Source: Bacteroidales bacterium UBA3297 (GTDB lineage: Bacteria; Bacteroidota; Bacteroidia; Bacteroidales; Paludibacteraceae). Taken from it: a stretch of 64,000 nt of DNA. The stretch's first letter is position 1; each line of letters starts with the position of its first letter. Below, one piece after another: positions 17,252 through 24,740 of this stretch. The translations under genes and the position numbers were made by a program. The notes beneath the pieces were generated by a model. The model had not been told where the DNA came from and did no database searches. It worked only from the letters and a program-made list of their open reading frames with translations. The stretch lies in NCBI GenBank assembly GCA_002362105.1, contig DETD01000016.1, forward strand, positions 71,069-135,068, given 5' to 3'.

Positions 17252-18841
17252 TTATTCTTTCACAAACCGATCTATCTTGCAGGTGTGTTCCTTGGTTTTT
17301 TCGTCGTAGTTGATGCCTACGAACAAAAGGTTGTCGTAGTAGTGGTTGAGGGCCTCGTGGTAGCTCCTGTCCTTTATTTGCTGGAGGGCGCTTTCCGTGC
17401 TCTTGTTGTGCTTCAGCTCTATGACCATTGCCGGTATGTTCGGCAGGTAGGGAATCAGCACCAGGTCGGCATAGCCCTTTCCGGTCGGCAACTCCTTGAT
17501 GAGCGTGTAGCGGGTGTTGGCATAGAAATAGGCCAGGCAGATGGCACTCTGGAAGCAGTGCTCGTCGTTGTAGGTCAGCGGATTGGTCACCTGGGTGTGG
17601 GCGGCATCGAGTGCGGCGGCCACCGCCTCGGCGTTCCCGTTGATGGTGTCGTCGAGCAACCGCTTTGAGGCGTTGATAATAGCGAAGATTTGTTTGTAGT
17701 CGTCGTCGAACTTCACCGCCTTCACCCACTCTTGACGGACTTCCTCGTTCGGTATGCGGCAGGTCATGTCTTTGTCGTTATATACCAGGTAGCCCAGATG
17801 GATAAGGTAGGTGAACACGTCGTCCTTGCCTTTGAAACTGTTGAGGGTGTTGGTAAACGAGGACACCTCTACCTCCACGCTACTACCGGCCAGCATGCTG
17901 ACCACATCGTCCCTTATGCCATCGAAGTTCATCCGCAAATAGTCTGAAATGGCCTCAAAAGAGCCGGTTGTCGACCAATAGTTGGCCATCTTCTTGCGCT
18001 CGATGGCCGAGACCACCGATTTCGGATTCAGCAGACTCACCTCGTCGCTGAGGTCGTAACCGTCGTACCAGCGCTCCATATCGTCAAACGGCATTCCGTA
18101 AGTTTCACAGAGGTAGCGCACCTCCTCTTTGGTAAATCCGATGTAGGAGGCGAACTGTCCGGCATCGAGCATGGTGTACTCCGAGAACTCGTTCAGCTTG
18201 CTCTGCACTTTGTCGCGTACAATCGGCATAATGCCGGTGATGTAGGCCAAGGCAAGGGCGGGACGTATGGTAGTCCCTTTGAATAAGCTGTTCAAGAAAC
18301 TGAGATAATTTCCAAACAACTCTTGTGGCACGTTCTCGCGCATCAACACGTCGTACTCATCTATGATAATAGCGAATTTTTCGCCAGTCCTACCATAAAC
18401 TTGCAATATACAATCAGCAATAGTACTGTTTTCCTCAAAATGAATAGAGGGATATTGTTCAATAAACTCTCCGAGTAATTTCTGGTTTACTAGGTTTATC
18501 ATATTGTCCAACTGTCCCTTTATGGCTGTGTTTTGATACCACTCGTTCAAATCTAACTTGATGACGTTGAGTTTGTTCAAGTATTTGTCGAAGTTGGGCG
18601 TCTGTCCAATCTTCATATTGCTGAAAATGGCGCGAGTGTCGCACCCTTTCGAGTAGTAGGCGGAAATCAGGTTACCCACCATACTCTTGCCGAAACGGCG
18701 CGGACGGGACATGCAGATAAAGTTGCCCTGTGTGCAGGCAAGTTTGTTTAACTCTGCCAACACTAGAGATTTGTCTATATATATTTCTGAGTTCAATCCT
18801 ATTTGGAACGCATCAGCGTTCGGATTCAAATACAAGCCCAT
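17252..18841 (-). CDS. AAA-ATPase-like / PD-(D/E)XK nuclease-like protein, paralogue 1
   Basis: 529 residues, two domains as in the Bacteroidota AAA-ATPase_like plus PDDEXK_9 families. The ATPase has a variant P-loop SRPRRFGKSMV (45-55) and Walker B FAIIIDEYDV (156-165). The C-terminal nuclease-like fold has Asp459 (GYAD), Glu475 and Lys477 (VIELK), the D...ExK triad. No activity is proven for the family. ATG at 18841 has AGGAGG seven bases upstream; the frame is open into the repeat up to 19072 but that is not coding. Nearly identical to the gene at 20379-21968 except between residues 105 and 150. Confidence 0.85.
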   Translation of the reverse strand: MGLYLNPNADAFQIGLNSEIYIDKSLVLAELNKLACTQGNFICMSRPRRFGKSMVGNLISAYYSKGCDTRAIFSNMKIGQTPNFDKYLNKLNVIKLDLNEWYQNTAIKGQLDNMINLVNQKLLGEFIEQYPSIHFEENSTIADCILQVYGRTGEKFAIIIDEYDVLMRENVPQELFGNYLSFLNSLFKGTTIRPALALAYITGIMPIVRDKVQSKLNEFSEYTMLDAGQFASYIGFTKEEVRYLCETYGMPFDDMERWYDGYDLSDEVSLLNPKSVVSAIERKKMANYWSTTGSFEAISDYLRMNFDGIRDDVVSMLAGSSVEVEVSSFTNTLNSFKGKDDVFTYLIHLGYLVYNDKDMTCRIPNEEVRQEWVKAVKFDDDYKQIFAIINASKRLLDDTINGNAEAVAAALDAAHTQVTNPLTYNDEHCFQSAICLAYFYANTRYTLIKELPTGKGYADLVLIPYLPNIPAMVIELKHNKSTESALQQIKDRSYHEALNHYYDNLLFVGINYDEKTKEHTCKIDRFVKE

Positions 18842-18864
18842 GGTGCCTCCTTTTCTTAATATTA

Positions 18865-18872
18865 CAAATTTA
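18865..18872 (-). promoter_or_regulatory. Promoter -7 box of ATPase paralogue 1
   Basis: Minus-strand TAAATTTG about 24 bases before the ATG. The same box in the same context precedes paralogue 2 at 21992-21999, so promoter and gene were duplicated together. Confidence 0.6.
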
Positions 18873-19066
18873 GCAATTAAGCGGTAACAATGCAACCGGG
18901 TAGGGGTGCGGTACTGTCGCCGTTTTTGGCCCCCAAGGATTGTCCCCAATGTTGCTACGTAGCGTTTTCCAAACGCACCGACGCCGCATAGGAGTCCGGG
19001 CACGGGGAATGGGCTGGCCTTTTTCCCGTACCCGGGTATGAAGATATTGTCTTCCAGACGGCAAGG
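18873..19066. repeat. Structured repeat, copy B (decaying)
   Basis: Same order as copy A: AATTAAGCGGTAACAATGC, GGCCCCCAAGGATTGTCCCC, hairpin GCGTTT-TCC-AAACGC (18962-18976), long stem starting at 18996 and the TCTTCCAGACGG hairpin near 19050. The long stem has lost pairing (TTTTCCCGTACCCGG on the right arm), unlike copy A. The left end overlaps the region just upstream of the promoter of paralogue 1. Confidence 0.75.
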
Positions 19067-19089
19067 CTTCACTTTTGGAAGTAACGATT

Positions 19090-20106
19090 TTATCGCTCAA
19101 AAATGTGCAGTTCTTCAAGCAGTGGTATGAATACGTAGACCCTGTCTTCGGTGACGATAGGTGCCTTTGATAGACATACCCCCTCGTCGTAAGTGTCCAG
19201 TTCTACCTTTTCCTCAATCGTCATTGTGTCGAGGTTAACTACGCCTATTGAGCTCAGCCCTTTCTTTTTTCGCTCAATGGAAAAATATAGTTTGTTGCCG
19301 TAAAGGGCAGTTGAATTTGGTGATATATACGCTTCGGAAAAGGGGAAGTCGCTGCTTATTTTATATTCTGCTAATGTTCCGTCGTTCGGATTGACCGTTT
19401 CAATGAAAAATGGTCCGTTGGCTTGACATGCTGAATAAAGCATGTTGTTTATACCAACGTGGAAGCTGGGTGCAAAGTCCAATTCTTCATTAGACCACAA
19501 CTTTTGTCCAGTTAAGATATTGTAAGCCACAATGGAATAAGTATAGTCAAAAACCCCCTCTATTTGCTTACTCCTAAGAATTATAACAACGTCTCCAACA
19601 ATAGTTATGTCATTTAATTCGATATTAATATCTGGAGCCTCTGTCTGGTACTTCCAAAGGAATTTCAGGTCTCTGGTGTAGAAAAGTATGGTCTGGTAGT
19701 TGCATTCCGGGAACAGGTAGAGCTCGTGTTTTTTGTCGTAATCATGGAGTAGCATTCCCGAATCTGTCTTTATCTCAAACAGCGTTTCTTTCCCGTTATC
19801 GAAGATGGAATATCTCGATAAATGAGCTTGTTTATCATTTTCTCTAGAATAATATAAATTCTCGCTAAAATAAAAGAATCGGGAGTATTTTGGGTGTTCA
19901 TCGTGCCATTTTCCGTCTTTATAAACGAATTGCTTCTTGAAATTCTCTCTCTTCTTTAAAACATCATTATCACAGAAAACATCATCGTTAGGATTTGAGT
20001 CGATATATTTATCTCCAATCTGAATCTTATCTTCTGTCACAATCACTTCTTCTCCTTTTAACAGGTAGAAACCTTTTACACGCTCTATCTTCTTTATAAG
20101 TTTCAT
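19090..20106 (-). CDS. Hypothetical protein, possible beta-propeller (PQQ-like)
   Basis: 338 residues, not recognised by name. The sequence alternates short beta-strand stretches with polar loops in roughly repeated units (LKFLWKYQTEAP, YNILTGQKLWSNEEL, VNLDTMTIEEKVELD), with the T-G-x-x-x-W pattern of PQQ/WD-like propeller blades. No signal peptide or membrane segment, so probably cytosolic. It starts three bases after a truncated upstream frame that also runs on the minus strand. AT-rich compared with both flanking ATPase genes, consistent with separate gain. Repeat copies lie on both sides. Confidence 0.6.
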   Translation of the reverse strand: MKLIKKIERVKGFYLLKGEEVIVTEDKIQIGDKYIDSNPNDDVFCDNDVLKKRENFKKQFVYKDGKWHDEHPKYSRFFYFSENLYYSRENDKQAHLSRYSIFDNGKETLFEIKTDSGMLLHDYDKKHELYLFPECNYQTILFYTRDLKFLWKYQTEAPDINIELNDITIVGDVVIILRSKQIEGVFDYTYSIVAYNILTGQKLWSNEELDFAPSFHVGINNMLYSACQANGPFFIETVNPNDGTLAEYKISSDFPFSEAYISPNSTALYGNKLYFSIERKKKGLSSIGVVNLDTMTIEEKVELDTYDEGVCLSKAPIVTEDRVYVFIPLLEELHIFER

Positions 20107-20109
20107 GCG

Positions 20110-20242
20110 CTATTCTCCTTGAATAAATATTTCGTTAAACCATTTGTCTTTTATAAACTCTCCAAATTCATCGGCATCATCAGCCTTGAGCTTTTTTAGA
20201 GCTTGATCTGGTATATCCATACTCTTAATACTTTCAATAACG
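20110..20242 (-). pseudogene. 3' remnant of a truncated gene
   Basis: An open minus-strand frame ends in TAG (20110-20112), three bases before the start of the 19090-20106 gene. It reads, in two parts, VIESIKSMDIPDQALKKLKA then DDADEFGEFIKDKWFNEIFI and QGE. An internal ATG at 20220 would give 36 residues. The frame runs straight into repeat copy C at about 20240, so the 5' part was most likely lost at that junction. Spacing suggests it was once an operon partner of the propeller-like gene. The original function cannot be told. Confidence 0.55.
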
Positions 20243-20378
20243 CACCGGCGCCGCATAGGAGTCCGGGCACGGTGTAAGGGCAAGCCCTTTCCCCGTGCCC
20301 GGTTATGAAGATACCGTCTTCCAGACGGTGTTGGCGTCCCGGGGGGGGCAGTGTTAATCAGTTTAGGACAAGCGGACT
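20240..20378. repeat. Structured repeat, copy C (right part only)
   Basis: Starts abruptly at CGCACCGGCGCCGCATAGGA, matching the middle of copies A and B, and contains the long stem (20263-20302, CCGGGCACGG ... CCGTGCCCGG) and the ACCGTCTTCCAGACGGT hairpin. After a G tract it continues colinearly with copy A into the 3' end of the ATPase gene. The left half of the repeat is absent. Confidence 0.75.
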
Positions 20379-21968
20379 TTATTCTTGCACAAACCGCTCT
20401 ATTTTGCAGGTGTGCTTCTTGGTTTTCTCGTCGTAGTTGATGCCTACGAACAAAAGGTTGTCGTAGTAGTGGTTGAGGGCCTCGTGGTAATTCCTGTCCT
20501 TTATTTGCTGGAGGGCGCTTCCCGTGCTCTTGTTGTGCTTCAACTCTATGACCATTGCCGGTATGTTAGGCAGGTATGGAATCAGCACCAGGTCGGCATA
20601 ACCTTTCCCTGTTGGCATTTCTTTGATGAGCGTGTAGCGGGTGTTGGCGTAGAAATAGGCCAGGCAGATGGCACTCTGGAAACAGTGCTCGTCGTTGTAG
20701 GTCAGCGGATTGGTTACCTGGACGTGGGCGGCATCGAGTGCACGGGCCACCGCCTCGGCGTTGCCGTTGATGGTGTCGTCAAGCAACCGCTTCGAGGCGT
20801 TGATAATAGCGAAGATTTGTTTGTAGTCGTCGTCGAACTTCACCGCCTTTACCCACTCTTGACGGACTTCCTCGTTCGGTATGCGGCAGGTCATGTCTTT
20901 GTCGTTGTATACCAGGTAGCCCAGATGGATAAGGTAGGTGAACACGTCGTCCTTGCCTTTGAAACTGTTGAGGGTGTTGGTAAACGAGGATACCTCTACC
21001 TCTACGCTGCCGCCGGCGAGCATACTGACCACATCGTCCCTTATGCCATCGAAGTTCAGGCGTATATAGTCTGAAATAGCCTCAAAAGAGCCGGTTGTCG
21101 ACCAATAGTTGGCCATCTTCTTGCGCTCGATGGACGAGACCACCGATTTCGGATTCAGCAGACTCACCTCGTCGCTGAGGTCGTAACCGTCGTACCAGCG
21201 CTCCATTTCGTCAAACGGCATTCCGTAAGTTTCACAGAGGTAGCGCACCTCCTCTTTGGTAAATCCGATGTAAGGGGCGAACTGTCCGGCATCGAGCATG
21301 GTGTACTCCGAAAACTCGTTCAGCTTGCTCTGCACCTTGTCGCGTACAATCGGCATAATGCCGGTGATGTAGGCCAAGGCAAGGGCGGGACGCAAAGTGG
21401 TGTCCTTAAACAGCCCGTTCAGGAAGCTGAGGTAGCTGTCGAACAGGTCTTGTGACACATTCTCGCGCACCAAAACATCGTACTCGTCAATAATGATGAC
21501 GAACTTTTCGCCAGTTTCTGCGTATACGTTCTTTATACACCTCGCTACAGACGAATTGGTTTCAAATTGGATGTCTGGAAATTGTTTGCGAAATTCCTTT
21601 AGTAAATCGCTGTTGATACCTCCTATCAAGAATTCAACGTTATTCTCTACTTTGGCATTCTGGTACCATCCGTTCAAATCCAGTTTGATGACGTTGAGCT
21701 TGTTCAGATACTTGTCATAGTCGGGCGTCTGCCCTATTTTCATCTGGCTGAAAATGGCGCGGGTGTCGCACCCTTTCGAGTAGTAGGCGGAAATCAGGTT
21801 ACCCACCATACTCTTGCCGAAACGGCGTGGACGGGAGATACAGACAAAATTTCCCTGCGTGCAGGCAAGTTTGTTTAACTCTGCCAACACTAATGATTTG
21901 TCTATATATATTTCTGCGTTCAACCCTATTTGAAGCGCATCAGCGTTCGGATTCAAATACAAGCCCAT
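20379..21968 (-). CDS. AAA-ATPase-like / PD-(D/E)XK nuclease-like protein, paralogue 2
   Basis: 529 residues, same length and architecture as the gene at 17252-18841: P-loop SRPRRFGKSMV, Walker B VIIIDEYDV, nuclease-like D459, E475, K477. By eye about 92% of residues 1-104 and about 95% of residues 200-529 are identical between the two, but only 18 of 46 in residues 105-150, just before Walker B. ATG at 21968 with the same AGGAGG. Such a mosaic points to recombination or diversifying selection on one segment. Cellular role unknown. Confidence 0.85.
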   Translation of the reverse strand: MGLYLNPNADALQIGLNAEIYIDKSLVLAELNKLACTQGNFVCISRPRRFGKSMVGNLISAYYSKGCDTRAIFSQMKIGQTPDYDKYLNKLNVIKLDLNGWYQNAKVENNVEFLIGGINSDLLKEFRKQFPDIQFETNSSVARCIKNVYAETGEKFVIIIDEYDVLVRENVSQDLFDSYLSFLNGLFKDTTLRPALALAYITGIMPIVRDKVQSKLNEFSEYTMLDAGQFAPYIGFTKEEVRYLCETYGMPFDEMERWYDGYDLSDEVSLLNPKSVVSSIERKKMANYWSTTGSFEAISDYIRLNFDGIRDDVVSMLAGGSVEVEVSSFTNTLNSFKGKDDVFTYLIHLGYLVYNDKDMTCRIPNEEVRQEWVKAVKFDDDYKQIFAIINASKRLLDDTINGNAEAVARALDAAHVQVTNPLTYNDEHCFQSAICLAYFYANTRYTLIKEMPTGKGYADLVLIPYLPNIPAMVIELKHNKSTGSALQQIKDRNYHEALNHYYDNLLFVGINYDEKTKKHTCKIERFVQE

Positions 21969-21991
21969 GGTGCCTCCTTTTCTTAACATTA

Positions 21992-21999
21992 CAAATTTA
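21992..21999 (-). promoter_or_regulatory. Promoter -7 box of ATPase paralogue 2
   Basis: Minus-strand TAAATTTG about 24 bases before the ATG, in a context nearly identical to 18865-18872. Confidence 0.6.
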
Positions 22000-22034
22000 G
22001 CAATTAAGCGGTAACAATGCAACCGGGTGGAGGC
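21999..22034. repeat. Structured repeat, copy D (left end only)
   Basis: Only the first block, with AATTAAGCGGTAACAATGC followed by AACCGGGTGG, is present; the sequence then diverges into unrelated DNA. It marks the right edge of the duplicated island. Confidence 0.7.
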
Positions 22035-22225
22035 AGGGTTCCGCCACCGATTTTTTCGACTCCGATGAAGCCACTCGGTTGGCACGCAGAAAAGTGACAA
22101 CTGGCGTGTTGGGCCGGGCTTTACTACGGCATGCTGTAAAATACGCTGGCTGGTGCGAAAACGATAAACTTTCTGTTGTCTTCCTATTTGTAAGCATTTA
22201 AGTGCTTTCCTACCAATAAAATCAT

Positions 22226-22233
22226 TATTTTTG
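22226..22233 (+). promoter_or_regulatory. Promoter -7 box of menaquinone methyltransferase gene
   Basis: TATTTTTG about 53 bases before the ATG at 22287. No good -33 box at the expected distance. Confidence 0.45.
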
Positions 22234-22286
22234 TAGAAAAATGGGTGGCTGCGCTTTTCTGTGGCTCCCTTATAGCTTAATTACAG

Positions 22287-23030
22287 ATGGCGGATATAAA
22301 AGTGGAAAAGGTATTGCCTTACGAAAGTGAGGGCAACAATAAAACGGCACAGGTGGAGGAAATGTTCGACAAAATTGCCGGACAATACGATACAATGAAT
22401 CATCTGATGTCTCTCTTCCAAGACCGGAACTGGCGCAGAACCGCTCTTAGGTCGCTGTTAGACCTGAAACCGATGCGTTTGCTCGATATCGCTACTGGTA
22501 CGGCCGATTTTGCCATCAGCGCTTATGAAGAATTAGAGCCTCAGGAAATTGTCGGTATCGACCTTTCGAAGGAAATGCTCGAAATCGGCAGAAAAAAGGT
22601 GGAGGTGAAGGGACTTGGTAAAATCGTCTCGCTGGAGCAGGGCGACAGCATGAAGTTGCGCTTCGACGATGCTTCTTTCGATGCTGTGACCGTCGCTTTC
22701 GGTGTCCGCAACTTCTCCGACCTGAAACAGGGCCTTTCTGAAATGAACCGTGTCTTGTGCAATGGCGGTAGGGCGGTCATACTTGAACTTAGCGAACCCA
22801 CCAATCCCCTCTTTAAGTTAGGTTACAGCTTCTACACCAAGTGCGTTATTCCGCTAATGGCGAAACTGGTCGCTAAGGACCTGAGGGCTTACGAGTATCT
22901 GCCTGAAAGTATTGCCGCATGTCCGCAGGGACAAGAAATGGCGGCTTTGTTGAAGGAGTGCGGTTTCTCCGATGTTAAGGTTCGCACGTTCACTTTCGGC
23001 TCTTGTTCGCTATATGTGGCTAAAAAGTAG
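22287..23030 (+). CDS. ubiE: Demethylmenaquinone methyltransferase
   Basis: SAM-dependent C-methyltransferase, the last step of menaquinone synthesis. The UbiE/MenG blocks are clear: FDKIAGQYDTMNHLMSL near residues 28-44, the SAM-binding LLDIATGTADFA, and the second signature FGVRNFSDLKQGLSEMNRVL. 247 residues, normal length. Menaquinone is the usual Bacteroidales quinone, so menG is an equally good symbol. It is followed 27 bases later by an epimerase gene that has its own promoter. Confidence 0.95.
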   Translation: MADIKVEKVLPYESEGNNKTAQVEEMFDKIAGQYDTMNHLMSLFQDRNWRRTALRSLLDLKPMRLLDIATGTADFAISAYEELEPQEIVGIDLSKEMLEIGRKKVEVKGLGKIVSLEQGDSMKLRFDDASFDAVTVAFGVRNFSDLKQGLSEMNRVLCNGGRAVILELSEPTNPLFKLGYSFYTKCVIPLMAKLVAKDLRAYEYLPESIAACPQGQEMAALLKECGFSDVKVRTFTFGSCSLYVAKK

Positions 23031-23045
23031 GTTTGTTTTTCTGAG

Positions 23046-23053
23046 TAAATTTG
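23046..23053 (+). promoter_or_regulatory. Promoter -7 box abutting the epimerase gene
   Basis: TAAATTTG ends four bases before the ATG at 23058. With the usual distance to the first transcribed base this predicts a leaderless message. Confidence 0.5.
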
Positions 23054-23057
23054 TATT

Positions 23058-24065
23058 ATGAAGATATTAGTTACCGGCGCTTCCGGCTTTATCGGGAGTT
23101 TTGCTGTTGAAGAGGCCCTTCGGCGCGGACACGAAGTCTGGGCTGGCGTTCGTGCCAGCAGCAGCCACGAGTATTTGCAGGTGCCTGGCACTAAGTTTAT
23201 CGACCTGCCTTATTCTTCTCTCAACCAGATGATTGCAAAACTGGAAGAGGTAAAGAATGAGATTGGACGATGGGATGTTATTGTGCACGTGATGGGGCTG
23301 ACGAAGTGCAAGGAGAAAAGCGACTTCGACCGTGTGAATTTCGAATATACGAAAACGCTGGTCGACGCCCTCCGGCAAACGGACATGCAGCCTAAGCAGT
23401 TTATTTATATGAGCAGTCTGTCTGCTATGGGGTCTGGCGACCCGGTTACTCTGAAACAAATCGACTACACCGACACGCCGAATCCGAACACGCTGTATGG
23501 TAAAAGCAAGCTGCGCACCGAGAATTTCTTGCGCTCGCTGCCCGACTTCCCGTTCACGATCCTTCGCCCGACTGGCGTTTACGGACCGCGCGAAAAAGAC
23601 TACTTCGTTATGCTGCAGACGTTGCAGCGACATATCAATCCGGCTATCGGCTTCAAACCGCAATACATCACCTTTATATATGTAAAGGATTTGGTAAAGG
23701 TTATTTTTGCCTGCATCGACAAGCAGAAAATCCACGAAACTTATTTTGTTGCCGACGGTGATGTGTGGACCAGCGACGACTATGCGGCACTGGCCAAACA
23801 AAAACTGGGCATTAAGTGGACCATTCCGTTGCGGGTGCCTTGCTTCCTGGTGAAGGGCATCTGCGCTGTTATGGAAGAGGTGGGCAGCTGGTTCGGCAAG
23901 TTCCCGACCCTTAATAACGACAAGTACAACATCCTTTCTTCCCTTAACTGGAAGTGCGACACGAAAAAACTGGCCGATGACTTGGACTTCAAGGCCGACT
24001 ATAACCTTGACGCTGGCCTCGACGAGTGCATCGCTTGGTACCGCCAGCAGGGATGGATTAAGTAA
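23058..24065 (+). CDS. NAD(P)-dependent epimerase/dehydratase (extended SDR) family protein
   Basis: Extended short-chain dehydrogenase of 335 residues: N-terminal Rossmann motif TGASGFIGS (GxxGxxG), downstream MSSLSAMG, the catalytic Tyr-Lys pair in LYGKSKLRTE (YxxxK) and the substrate-side RPTGVYGPREKDY. Substrate not deducible; members act on nucleotide sugars or small carbonyl compounds. A C-terminal hydrophobic stretch near VPCFLVKGICAVMEEV is not long enough to be a convincing membrane segment. It lies in a plus-strand run with ubiE and the SlyD-like gene. Confidence 0.85.
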   Translation: MKILVTGASGFIGSFAVEEALRRGHEVWAGVRASSSHEYLQVPGTKFIDLPYSSLNQMIAKLEEVKNEIGRWDVIVHVMGLTKCKEKSDFDRVNFEYTKTLVDALRQTDMQPKQFIYMSSLSAMGSGDPVTLKQIDYTDTPNPNTLYGKSKLRTENFLRSLPDFPFTILRPTGVYGPREKDYFVMLQTLQRHINPAIGFKPQYITFIYVKDLVKVIFACIDKQKIHETYFVADGDVWTSDDYAALAKQKLGIKWTIPLRVPCFLVKGICAVMEEVGSWFGKFPTLNNDKYNILSSLNWKCDTKKLADDLDFKADYNLDAGLDECIAWYRQQGWIK

Positions 24066-24094
24066 ATTTCTGATAATAATTAATTTGAATATAT

Positions 24095-24697
24095 ATGAAG
24101 ATTGAAAACAACAAGTATGTTGCAGTTACTTATAACCTGATTGTTGGTGAGTCCGATGGTGAGGCAACCATTATGGAGTCGGCTACTGCTAACCGACCTT
24201 TGGAGTTTATTCCGGGCTTGGGTATGATGTTGCCTAAGTTCGAGGAAAACCTTCTGGGCTTGGAGCAGGGTGCTAAATTCGATTTCACAATGTCGCCTGA
24301 TGACGCCTACGGACAACACGACCCTGAGCGTGTCGCTAGCATCCCGTTCGAAATTTTCCAGGACGAGAAGGGTAAAATTGACTTCAACACTGTTGCGGTT
24401 GACCATACCCTGCCTATGATGGACCAGGAAGGCAACACTTTCCATGGTACGGTTACCGAAATCGATCAGAAGAAAAAGGTGGTGGTTATGGACTTTAACC
24501 ATCCGTTGGCGGGTGAGACGCTTCACTTTGTTGGTGAGGTGATGCTGGTTCGCGAATGCACTGCCGAAGAAATGGCGGCTGCTACCCAGCCTCATACCTG
24601 CGGTGGTTGTGGCGGCGGCTGCAAGGGCGGCTGCGGCAGTAAGGACAATAACGAGGGCGGTTGCTGTGGTGGCGAAGGCGGCTGCTGTGGCAAATAG
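24095..24697 (+). CDS. FKBP-type peptidyl-prolyl isomerase, SlyD-like, with Cys/Gly-rich tail
   Basis: Cytosolic prolyl isomerase/chaperone. FKBP blocks: PLEFIPGLGMMLPKFEENL near residues 36-54 and DDAYGQHDPERV, with an inserted flap (about 70-125) as in SlyD. The tail (about 168-200) is CGGCGGGCKGGCG plus GGCCGGEGGCCGK, ten or more cysteines, which could bind soft metals such as Ni or Zn; E. coli SlyD has a His/Cys tail with that role. Length 200. Single gene with weak signals on both sides. Confidence 0.9.
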   Translation: MKIENNKYVAVTYNLIVGESDGEATIMESATANRPLEFIPGLGMMLPKFEENLLGLEQGAKFDFTMSPDDAYGQHDPERVASIPFEIFQDEKGKIDFNTVAVDHTLPMMDQEGNTFHGTVTEIDQKKKVVVMDFNHPLAGETLHFVGEVMLVRECTAEEMAAATQPHTCGGCGGGCKGGCGSKDNNEGGCCGGEGGCCGK

Positions 24698-24740
24698 TTC
24701 TTTTTTCCCCGCTTCTGTTTAATACTTCACTCTTTTTTTG

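Noticed and set aside
18842..19072. N-terminal extension of ATPase paralogue 1
   Set aside because: The extension translates the structured repeat; the ATG at 18841 has a strong AGGAGG and matches the start of the second paralogue.
17012..22034. Insertion sequence or transposon
   Set aside because: No transposase or integrase, and no terminal inverted repeats with target duplication that I could match at the block ends.
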